From contig CALCIC010000186.1 of NCBI GenBank assembly GCA_937907405.1, positions 1-12,871 of the forward strand: a DNA stretch of 12,871 nt. The letters run 5' to 3'. Position numbers and translations under genes: made by a program. Shown piece after piece: positions 7,303-12,871 of this stretch. The DNA comes from an uncultured Isosphaeraceae bacterium (GTDB lineage Bacteria > Planctomycetota > Planctomycetia > Isosphaerales > Isosphaeraceae). Below the pieces are notes generated by a model, which was given only the letters and a program-made list of their open reading frames with translations, had not been told where the DNA came from and did no database searches. Within the stretch, counting starts at the first letter, position 1. The number at the start of each line of letters is the position of its first letter.

Positions 7303-7303
7303 T
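7284..7303. promoter_or_regulatory. Candidate ArsR operator, AT-rich imperfect inverted repeat
   Basis: AACTTAAAATGCATATAGTT has inverted AACT/AGTT ends and a central palindromic ATGCAT. ArsR-family repressors typically bind AT-rich imperfect inverted repeats close to their own start codon. This site begins 15 bp upstream of the ArsR start and covers the -10 box of the rightward promoter, so binding would block both directions. Only the two ends and the centre are symmetric, so the assignment is tentative. Confidence 0.35.
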
Positions 7304-7375
7304 GTCCAGGCGGATACCCTGATTGTATCACGGCGATCAAGTGGGGGAGGGCCGTACGATGCGTAAAGGCGATGT

Positions 7376-7534
7376 TTGGCCGACCGCTGCGCCGACGTCG
7401 TCGGCGCGCTCAAGCCGCTGCTCGACGCCGCGCCGGACGTCCGAATCCATCACGTGGCGGAATTGCATGGCTGGCCGACGCTCGCGTGCTCACAGGCCGG
7501 CTCGCGTCCGAACTCGAGGACCACTGGAGTACAG
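7376..7534 (+). pseudogene. Possible decayed coding remnant upstream of DUF1360-like gene
   Basis: No intact gene explains this stretch. The frame starting at 7376 (LADRCADVVGALKPLLDAAPDVRIHH and on to AELHG) has strongly GC-biased third positions and looks like real protein for about 32 codons. After about 7470 a different frame (WLADARVLTGRLASELEDHW) takes over the coding look. Joining them needs one frameshift. A good ribosome site (GGGGGAGG, 7343-7350) precedes an ATG at 7359 in yet another frame, whose 59-codon reading ends by overlapping the next start (ATGA at 7535). I see no recognisable family. It could instead be a leader peptide region or plain non-coding DNA. Confidence 0.25.
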
Positions 7535-7921
7535 ATGAACGAGGTTCTCACCGCATCCACCCTGGCGTCGCTGTGGGTCTGCTTCGTGATTGCGATCGCA
7601 TCCAGCAGCATCTCGATCACGGTCACCCAGACCGAGCTGTTCGCCCCATGGCGAGCATGGACCGACAAGGTCCATTACAAGCTCGGATACCTGTTCAGTT
7701 GTTTTTACTGCCTCAGCCATTGGGTGGTCTTTCTCGGCGTCGCCGTCTATCGGCCTGTTCTGGCCCACAGCGGGTATTTGGTGGTGGACTGGATCGTCTC
7801 CGCATTTTTCACCGTCACGCTCAGCACATTCGTCAGCGGCCTCATGTTTCCAGTGTTCTTGGCGGCCATGGCCAAGAAGGTGAAGGAAAAGGAGTTCAAG
7901 GATATGTTCTCCCATAAATGA
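7535..7921 (+). CDS. Small membrane protein, DUF1360-like
   Basis: The start at ATG 7535 (128 residues) is supported by GGAG at 7526-7529. Residues upstream in the same frame do not look native. The protein has an N-terminal hydrophobic segment (about 8-28), then a polar stretch with TQTELFAPWRAW, then the motif KLGYLFSCFYCLSHWVVFLG. Two more hydrophobic segments and a lysine-rich tail follow. A GYL-x-x-C-x-x-C-L-S-x-W pattern flanked by membrane helices is characteristic of DUF1360 proteins (PF07098), whose function is unknown. GC content and codon choice are visibly less GC-biased than in the neighbours, suggesting a different origin. It is probably co-transcribed with the methyltransferase 34 bp downstream. 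Confidence 0.7.
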   Translation: MNEVLTASTLASLWVCFVIAIASSSISITVTQTELFAPWRAWTDKVHYKLGYLFSCFYCLSHWVVFLGVAVYRPVLAHSGYLVVDWIVSAFFTVTLSTFVSGLMFPVFLAAMAKKVKEKEFKDMFSHK

Positions 7922-7955
7922 AATTGGGAATCAGCAAGAGTAAAGGAAGCCGACC

Positions 7956-8675
7956 ATGAGCCAGGATGCGACAGTCTGGCAGTCGCCCGAAGTCGCCCAA
8001 GCTTTTCTCAAGGGGGTCCGGGGAGCGTTTCCCCATGCGGCCGATCAACTCGCGATCATGTGCCAGCTCCTGCAGACGGGGCGTCCGTTCCGACGCTTCC
8101 TGGACCTCGGCTGCGGCGACGGCGTCCTCACGGCCGCGGTCCGCCGGCATTGGCCGGACGCGGAGGTCGTGTTGATCGATTTCAGCGATCCGATGCTCGA
8201 TGCGGCGCGGGCTCGCTTCGGAGTGGGAACGACCATCCTGAACCGTGATTTCGCCGATTCGGATTGGGCCGACGGCCTCGGCCCGTTCGACGCGGTGGTG
8301 TCGGGATTTGCGGTCCACCACCACCCCGACGACCGGAAGCGGCGCATCTACCGCGACGTGTTTTCGCTGCTCGCGCCCGGCGGATGGTTCGTCAACATTG
8401 AGCACACCGCCTCGGCCAGCCCCCTCGGCAACCGCCTCTGGGAACAGCAGATGGTGGAGGCCCTGTACCGACGTCGTCAGCAGCAGGACCCGACGGTCTC
8501 CCGTGAGCAGGTCCATCACGAATTCACCAGCCGCCAGGAACGTGAGGCCGACATTCTGGCGCCGGTATGGGACCAGTGCGATTGGCTGCGCGCCATCGGC
8601 TTTATCGATGTGGATTGCTTCTTCAAGAGTTTCGAGCTGGCGGTTTTCGGCGGGCGCGCGCCTGCGGGGGCGTGA
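7956..8675 (+). CDS. Class I SAM-dependent methyltransferase
   Basis: The 239-residue cytosolic enzyme transfers a methyl group from S-adenosylmethionine. Motif I is FLDLGCGDGVLTA (about 48-60); the acidic residue binding the SAM ribose is D75 in VVLIDFSDPM. Motif II/III lies around GPFDAVVSGFAVHHHPD and LLAPGGWFVNIEH, and a C-terminal cap follows. AAAGGAAG a few bases upstream supports the start. The substrate cannot be told: the VSGFAVHH motif occurs in small-molecule, tRNA and biosynthetic methyltransferases. It follows the DUF1360-like gene by 34 bp and is followed by a terminator, so it probably ends a two-gene unit separate from the sulfur operon. Confidence 0.88.
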   Translation: MSQDATVWQSPEVAQAFLKGVRGAFPHAADQLAIMCQLLQTGRPFRRFLDLGCGDGVLTAAVRRHWPDAEVVLIDFSDPMLDAARARFGVGTTILNRDFADSDWADGLGPFDAVVSGFAVHHHPDDRKRRIYRDVFSLLAPGGWFVNIEHTASASPLGNRLWEQQMVEALYRRRQQQDPTVSREQVHHEFTSRQEREADILAPVWDQCDWLRAIGFIDVDCFFKSFELAVFGGRAPAGA

Positions 8676-8719
8676 TCCATCGGTGGGCATAAACCCTCTC
8701 GACGGCTCGGCGGCCCGAG

Positions 8720-8746
8720 TCGCCGCGCGCCCGGCGAGCTTTTCTT
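8720..8746 (+). terminator. Factor-independent terminator after methyltransferase
   Basis: TCGCCG (8720-8725) pairs with CGGCGA (8732-8737) around a 6-base loop and is followed by GCTTTTCTT, a T-rich tract. It lies about 45 bp after the methyltransferase stop and separates that unit from the sulfur operon. A second small hairpin (CTCGG/CCGAG, 8706-8719) sits directly before it. Confidence 0.55.
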
Positions 8747-8776
8747 GTCACGCCTAACCCGCTCGCGACAAAGAAC
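8745..8776. promoter_or_regulatory. Inverted repeat ahead of sulfur operon, possible operator
   Basis: TTGTC (8745-8749) and GACAA (8767-8771) form inverted arms spaced by 17 bp, with near-matching TTC and GAA outside them. The pair lies 20-45 bp before the rhodanese start and is the only dyad in the gap besides the terminator. It could be an operator; the arms are short and chance is possible. Confidence 0.25.
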
Positions 8777-8790
8777 GGGAGTGAGGAACA

Positions 8791-9348
8791 ATGAGCGCTT
8801 CGACGATCTCGCCGAGCGAGTTGGAGGAGATGCGGCGGCGGGGACGGCCGGTCGACCTGATCGACGTGAGGACGCCGGTCGAGTACCGGGAGGTCCACGC
8901 CGAGCCCGCCCGTCTCGTGCCCCTCGACGCGCTCGATCCGGCGGACGTCATGAACACCCGCAACGGGGCGAAGGAGGAGCCGCTGTACGTCATCTGCCGT
9001 TCGGGCGGTCGTGGTCGGCGAGCGTGCGAGCGGTTCCTTGCCGCCGGCTATTCGAGCGTCGTCAACGTCGAGGGGGGCACCCTCGCCTGGGAGCAGGCCG
9101 GGCTGCCCGTCGTGCGGGGCGCGAAAGCGATCTCGCTGGAACGGCAGGTGCGGATCGCCGCTGGCGCGCTGGTGGCGCTCGGCACGGCGCTGGGGACGTT
9201 CTTCCACCTGAGCTTCCTCGCTCTGCCTGCGTTCGTGGGGGCGGGCCTGGTCTTCGCCGGGATTACGGACACCTGCGGCATGGGGATGGCTCTCGCCCGG
9301 ATGCCGTGGAACCGGGGTCAGGCGGAGGAGGCGACGTGTCTGCGCTGA
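8791..9348 (+). CDS. Membrane rhodanese, YgaP-like (rhodanese + DUF2892)
   Basis: The 185-residue protein has a rhodanese domain (about 5-108) with LIDVRTPVEYREVHAE and an active-site loop C69-RSGGRGRR, where C69 carries the persulfide. A DUF2892-type region follows (about 112-175) with two hydrophobic hairpin helices and the typical DTCGMGMALARMPWNR ending. This is the architecture of E. coli YgaP, an inner-membrane sulfurtransferase. GGGAG at 8777-8781 lies 9 bases before the ATG. The end overlaps the TauE/SafE gene by 13 bases, so the two are coupled. In this operon it likely moves sulfane sulfur between SQR or the persulfide dioxygenase and acceptors; C162 in the membrane part is a possible second sulfur carrier. 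Confidence 0.92.
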   Translation: MSASTISPSELEEMRRRGRPVDLIDVRTPVEYREVHAEPARLVPLDALDPADVMNTRNGAKEEPLYVICRSGGRGRRACERFLAAGYSSVVNVEGGTLAWEQAGLPVVRGAKAISLERQVRIAAGALVALGTALGTFFHLSFLALPAFVGAGLVFAGITDTCGMGMALARMPWNRGQAEEATCLR

Positions 9349-10238
9349 GCCTGCTCCTGGGGGGGCCGATTCTCGCCGTTTCGTCGGGGCTGGACGGCGT
9401 CGGAGACGCGACGCTGCCGGGCCTGCTTTTCGGGGCCTTGATCGGCCTGTCGCTGGGCCTGACCGGTGGAGGCGGTTCGATCTTCGCCGTGCCGCTGCTG
9501 GTCTACGGCCTGGGGGTGCGGCCTCGGGAGGCGATCGGCGTCTCGCTCGCCGCCGTCGGGGCGACGGCGCTGGTCGGTTGCCTGCGACGGCTCGCCCGGG
9601 GCGAGGTCGAAATCCACACCGGCCTGATCTTCGCCGTCGCGGGCGTGCTCGGCGCCCCGGCCGGGGCCTGGCTCGGCGGCCGGACGCCGGAGGCGGTGCT
9701 GCTGGTCCTCTTCGCCGGGCTCATGGTCGTCGTCGCCGGGAGGCTGTGGGCCCAGGCCGTCGGCCGGCCGGAGGAAGCGCGGGCGATGCGGGCGGCCCTC
9801 GGCCCGACGCCCGCCGACGAGCGGGGGCCGGCGTGCCGACGCGACCCGAGCGGGCGGCTGCGCCTGACCTCCCGCTGTTTCGCCGTGCTCGTCGTCGCCG
9901 GCCTGGCGACGGGTGTGCTTTCGGGCCTCTTCGGCGTCGGCGGCGGGTTCGTCATTGTGCCGGCCCTGGTACTCGTCACCGGGATGGGCGTCCACCGGGC
10001 CGTCGCCACCTCGCTGCTGGTCATCGCGCTGGTCGGCGTCTCGGGCGTGGCCTCCCACCTCGCCGCCGGCCGGCCGCTGCCGCTGGATCTGACCGGCCTG
10101 TTCGTCCTCGGCGGCGTCGCCGGGATGGAGCTCGGCGCCCGGATCGGACGCCGGCTGGGAGGCCCCGGCCTGCTGAAACTTTTCGCCGCGGCGATGCTCG
10201 CCGTGGCCGCGTACATCGTCGCCAAAACCCTTCTCTGA
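9336..10238 (+). CDS. TauE/SafE family sulfur-anion transporter
   Basis: The best start is GTG 9336, with GGAGGAG (9324-9330) 5 bases before it and a 13-base overlap with the rhodanese gene; it gives 300 residues. Longer readings in this frame are shadows of the rhodanese gene. The protein is an internally duplicated membrane protein. Each half opens with a glycine-rich helix turn, GLTGGGGSIFAVPLL (about 41-55) and GLFGVGGGFVIVPAL (about 198-211), with roughly eight membrane segments and an Arg-rich cytosolic loop (about 140-180). TauE/SafE proteins export sulfite, sulfoacetate or thiosulfate-like anions, and a tauE gene is a standard member of cst/SQR sulfide-detoxification operons. Export of sulfite or thiosulfate produced by the next gene is the likely job. 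Confidence 0.92.
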   Translation: MSALSLLLGGPILAVSSGLDGVGDATLPGLLFGALIGLSLGLTGGGGSIFAVPLLVYGLGVRPREAIGVSLAAVGATALVGCLRRLARGEVEIHTGLIFAVAGVLGAPAGAWLGGRTPEAVLLVLFAGLMVVVAGRLWAQAVGRPEEARAMRAALGPTPADERGPACRRDPSGRLRLTSRCFAVLVVAGLATGVLSGLFGVGGGFVIVPALVLVTGMGVHRAVATSLLVIALVGVSGVASHLAAGRPLPLDLTGLFVLGGVAGMELGARIGRRLGGPGLLKLFAAAMLAVAAYIVAKTLL

Positions 10239-10252
10239 CGCAGGAGACCGCC

Positions 10253-11662
10253 ATGTTCTTTCATCAACGATTCATCCCCGGCCTGGCCATTTACAGCTAC
10301 ATGGTCGGCGATGAGAAGACCAAGCGATGCGCGGTGATCGACCCGACCCGGGACGTGGAGGAGTTCCTGGCGATCGCCAAGCGGGAGGGCCTTCGGATCA
10401 CGCACGTCCTGGAGACGCACGTCCACGCCGACTTCGTCAGCGGCTCGGCCGAGTTGAAGGCGAGGTTGGAGGATGAGGTCGAGGTCGTCGTCTCGGGGAT
10501 GGGGGGCGCCGAGTGGACGCCGCCGTATGCCGACCGAGTGGTCGGCGACGGCGACGAGGTCGAACTGGGCTCGGTCCGGCTCAAGGCGGTCCACACCCCG
10601 GGGCACACTTACGAGCACGTCGCCTGGGCGCTCTACGACGACACCCGGAGCCGGGACGTCCCCTGGCTCGTCTTCACCGGCGATTTCCTGTTCGTCGGCG
10701 ACGTCGGCCGCCCCGACCTGCTGGGTGAAGCCGCCCGCAAGAAGCTGGCCCACCAGTTGTACGAGAGCGTGTTCGGCGTCTTGCCGGGACTGCCCGACTT
10801 CACCGAGGGCTTCCCCGCCCACGGGGCCGGCTCGCTCTGCGGCAAGGCTCTGGGTTCGCGGAGCTCGACCAGCCTCGGCTTCGAGCGGCGGTTCAGCCCG
10901 GCTCTCCAGACGCGGGACGAGCCCGAATGGATCGCCGCTCTGCTCGAAGGGATGCCGATCGCCCCGCCTTACTTCCGCCGGATGAAGAAGATCAACGCCG
11001 AGGGGCCGAAGGTCGTGGGGCCGGAGTTGCCGGGGCAGAAGCGGTTCACGGCGAAGCAGGTGCACGAGCGGGCTTGCGAGAACTGCCTGATCGTGGACGT
11101 TCGGCCGAAGGAGGCGTTCGCCGGCGCTCACATTCCCGGATCGATCAATATTCCGCTCGGCCACAACCTGCCGACCTGGGCCGGTTGGGTCCTCCCCTAC
11201 GACCGGCCGGCCCTGATCGTCCCCGACGACCCGGCCGCCGTGCCCGAGGTCGTCACGCACCTGCTCCGAGTCGGCTTCGACGACGTGCAGGGCTACCTGG
11301 AGGGCGGCCTGGCCGACTGGGAGAACCACGGCTACGAGTTTGGCCGGCTGGAAACGATTTCGGTCCACGACCTCGCGGCGCGGCTAAAGGACGACCGCCG
11401 CCTGTTCGTACTCGACGTTCGCACCGATTCCGAGTGGAACGCCGGTCACGTCGAGGGGGCGCGCCACATCCACGGCGGCACGCTGGAGGAGCGGTATGCC
11501 GAGGTGCCCCGCGACCGGCCGGTGGCGGTGGTCTGCGGCTCGGGCTACCGGGCCTCGATCGCCTCGTCGTTCCTGAAACGGGAGGGATACTGCGACGTGG
11601 CCAACGTCCTGGGCGGCATGGCCGCCTGGAAGGCCGCCGGACTGCCGACAACCAGGGATTGA
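10253..11662 (+). CDS. CstB-like persulfide dioxygenase with two rhodanese domains
   Basis: The 469-residue protein has three domains. A metallo-beta-lactamase domain (about 1-255) carries H56-x-H58-x-D60 (ETHVHADF), H117 in HTPGHT, D144 in FTGD and H190 in PAHGAG, the mononuclear-iron pocket of ETHE1/Blh persulfide dioxygenases. C196 (GSLCGK) lies beside the pocket, as in CstB. The first rhodanese domain (about 264-362) has lost the catalytic cysteine: LIVPDD replaces the loop. The second (about 368-467) keeps it, C428 in VVCGSGYRAS. This order matches staphylococcal CstB, which oxidises persulfide to sulfite and couples it to thiosulfate formation. CAGGAGA lies 6 bases before the ATG. It is flanked by tauE and sqr, the classic setting. 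Confidence 0.93.
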   Translation: MFFHQRFIPGLAIYSYMVGDEKTKRCAVIDPTRDVEEFLAIAKREGLRITHVLETHVHADFVSGSAELKARLEDEVEVVVSGMGGAEWTPPYADRVVGDGDEVELGSVRLKAVHTPGHTYEHVAWALYDDTRSRDVPWLVFTGDFLFVGDVGRPDLLGEAARKKLAHQLYESVFGVLPGLPDFTEGFPAHGAGSLCGKALGSRSSTSLGFERRFSPALQTRDEPEWIAALLEGMPIAPPYFRRMKKINAEGPKVVGPELPGQKRFTAKQVHERACENCLIVDVRPKEAFAGAHIPGSINIPLGHNLPTWAGWVLPYDRPALIVPDDPAAVPEVVTHLLRVGFDDVQGYLEGGLADWENHGYEFGRLETISVHDLAARLKDDRRLFVLDVRTDSEWNAGHVEGARHIHGGTLEERYAEVPRDRPVAVVCGSGYRASIASSFLKREGYCDVANVLGGMAAWKAAGLPTTRD

Positions 11663-11711
11663 GCGTCGAGACGGGCCGTTCAACATTACGGGATTGACCC
11701 CCGAGGAACCC

Positions 11712-12871
11712 ATGCCAGCAGAGTTGCACCATCGGATTGTGATCGTCGGCGGCGGGACGGCGGGGATCACCGTCGCCGCCCACCTGGCCCGCAAGCTGAA
11801 GGAGCCCGACGTCGCCGTCATCGAGCCGTCGGCCAAGCACTACTACCAGCCGCTCTGGACTCTGGTCGGCGCCGGCGTCTTCCCGAAAACCGCCAGCGAG
11901 CGGGACGAGGCCGACTTCATCCCGAAAGGGGCGACCTGGCTCCAGGATGCCGTGACCGAGTTCCGCCCGGCCGAGAACCACGTCCTGACCCGTGGGGGCC
12001 GGGCGATTGGCTACGACTTCCTGGTCGTCGCGCCGGGCATCCAGATCGACTGGGACAAGGTCGAGGGCCTCAAGGAGGGGATCGGCTCCCACGGCGTCTG
12101 TAGCAACTACGACTACCGGACGGTGGACTACACCTGGCAGTGCCTCCGCACCTTCCGAGGCGGGACGGCGTTGTTCACCAACCCGAGCACGCCGATCAAG
12201 TGCGGCGGGGCGCCGCAGAAGATCATGTACCTGGCCGACGACCACTTCCGCGGGGCGGGCGTCCGAGATGCGTCACGGGTCGTCTTCGCCTCGGCCGCCG
12301 GATCGATCTACCACGTGCCGAGGTATGCCCGAACGCTGGAGCAAGTCATCGCCCGCAAGGGGATCGAGACCCTGTTCGAGCACGACCTGGCCGCCGTGCG
12401 GCCCGAGGCGAAGCAGGCCGTCTTCCGCCGCACTGAGACGGGCGAGGAGGTCGTCGTCCCTTACGAGATGATCCACGTCACGCCGCCGATGAGCGCTCCG
12501 GACTTTATCAAGCACAGTCCGCTGGCCGACGCCGCCGGCTGGGTGGACGTGGACAAGTTCACGCTCCGTCACGCCCGCCACCCGAACGTGTTCGGCCTGG
12601 GCGACGCCAGCAACCTGCCAACTTCGAAAACCGGGGCGGCGATCCGCAAGCAGGCCCCGGTCGTGGTCAGGAACCTGATCTCGGCCATGCGGGGCGAACC
12701 GCCCTCGGCCCGCTACGACGGCTACACATCCTGTCCGCTGGCGACGGGCTACGGCAAGCTCGTGCTGGCCGAATTCGACTACGACAAGAATCCGCTGGAG
12801 ACCTTCCCGATCGACCAGTCGAGGGAGCGACGAAGCATGTATCTGCTGAAGAAGTACGGCCTGCCGGCGTT
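11712..12871 (+). CDS. sqr: Sulfide:quinone oxidoreductase, type II (SQOR-like), 5' part
   Basis: This flavoprotein oxidises sulfide to sulfane sulfur and reduces membrane quinone. The window ends inside it after 386 codons. A Rossmann FAD motif IVIVGGGTAGITVAAHL opens the protein (about 9-25). PIKCGGAPQKIMYL holds C164 and YDGYTSCPLATGY holds C341, the two redox cysteines matching the pair in the human mitochondrial enzyme. Whole segments (YEMIHVTPPMS, NVFGLGDASNLPTSKT, AEFDYDKNPLETFP) are close to human SQOR, so this is type II rather than the bacterial type I. C130 in GVCSNYDY is an extra cysteine near the pocket. GAGGAA at 11703-11708 supports the start, 49 bp after the dioxygenase gene. 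Electrons enter the respiratory chain, and the persulfide product feeds the upstream enzyme. Confidence 0.94.
   Translation, partial: MPAELHHRIVIVGGGTAGITVAAHLARKLKEPDVAVIEPSAKHYYQPLWTLVGAGVFPKTASERDEADFIPKGATWLQDAVTEFRPAENHVLTRGGRAIGYDFLVVAPGIQIDWDKVEGLKEGIGSHGVCSNYDYRTVDYTWQCLRTFRGGTALFTNPSTPIKCGGAPQKIMYLADDHFRGAGVRDASRVVFASAAGSIYHVPRYARTLEQVIARKGIETLFEHDLAAVRPEAKQAVFRRTETGEEVVVPYEMIHVTPPMSAPDFIKHSPLADAAGWVDVDKFTLRHARHPNVFGLGDASNLPTSKTGAAIRKQAPVVVRNLISAMRGEPPSARYDGYTSCPLATGYGKLVLAEFDYDKNPLETFPIDQSRERRSMYLLKKYGLPA

Noticed and set aside
7270..7413. A 48-residue upstream extension of the ArsR protein.
   Set aside because: It would run through the AT-rich promoter block and the extra residues do not resemble the family.
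8745..9335. N-terminal extension of the TauE/SafE frame back to 8745.
   Set aside because: It is a shifted translation of the rhodanese gene; the GTG at 9336 has a good ribosome site and gives a normal family length.
9578..10252. N-terminal extension of the dioxygenase frame over the transporter gene.
   Set aside because: It is Arg/Pro/Gly-rich shadow sequence; the ATG at 10253 has a ribosome site and the family's normal N-terminus.
11253..12245. A 330-codon minus-strand frame across dioxygenase and SQR genes.
   Set aside because: It is antisense to two strongly supported genes and shows no domain.

Overview
The window is GC-rich throughout (roughly two thirds or more), densely packed and almost entirely protein-coding. 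Short gaps, GC-saturated third codon positions, LytTR signalling, an RND pump without a linked outer-membrane channel and a mitochondrial-like (type II) sulfide:quinone oxidoreductase together suggest a Gram-negative environmental bacterium. A planctomycete of the Isosphaeraceae type is my best guess, but this is an inference from style and gene content; the window holds no rRNA or marker gene. I found no tRNA, rRNA, CRISPR array or intact insertion sequence.

Region 1 (1-1340) is a two-component system: the 3' end of a LytS/YehU-type histidine kinase, overlapping by one base a LytTR response regulator. The next 151 bases hold a perfect 19-bp direct repeat with a 21-bp period, which fits the two-half-site geometry bound by LytTR proteins. 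Region 2 (1492-6828) starts immediately after it and reads as one operon: an RND efflux pump, its periplasmic adaptor, an 82-residue membrane protein with a CxxxxC pair, and a membrane-anchored thioredoxin with a WCPPC site. The repeat is a plausible operator linking regions 1 and 2. The pump lacks the lysine that HAE1 pumps use in the proton relay, and no TolC-like gene is present.

Region 3 (6829-8746) looks more accessory. A leftward ArsR-type repressor carries a 5-bp tandem repeat inside its DNA-binding domain, so gain or loss of one unit would shift the frame. Beyond its start is an AT-rich block with a near-consensus sigma70-type promoter pointing right and overlapping a possible operator. 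Then come about 175 bases that resemble a decayed gene, a small DUF1360-like membrane protein of visibly lower GC, and a SAM-dependent methyltransferase closed by a hairpin/T-tract terminator.

Region 4 (8791 to the end) is a tightly coupled sulfide/persulfide oxidation operon: YgaP-like membrane rhodanese, TauE/SafE transporter, a CstB-like persulfide dioxygenase with a pseudo-rhodanese and an active rhodanese domain, and a type II sulfide:quinone oxidoreductase cut by the window end. The likely logic is that SQR oxidises sulfide to a persulfide and passes electrons to quinone, the CstB-like enzyme and the rhodanese convert the persulfide to sulfite/thiosulfate, and TauE exports the sulfur oxyanion. 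The upstream ArsR could be the sulfide-responsive regulator (as BigR/SqrR are elsewhere), but its distance and atypical C-terminus leave that open.
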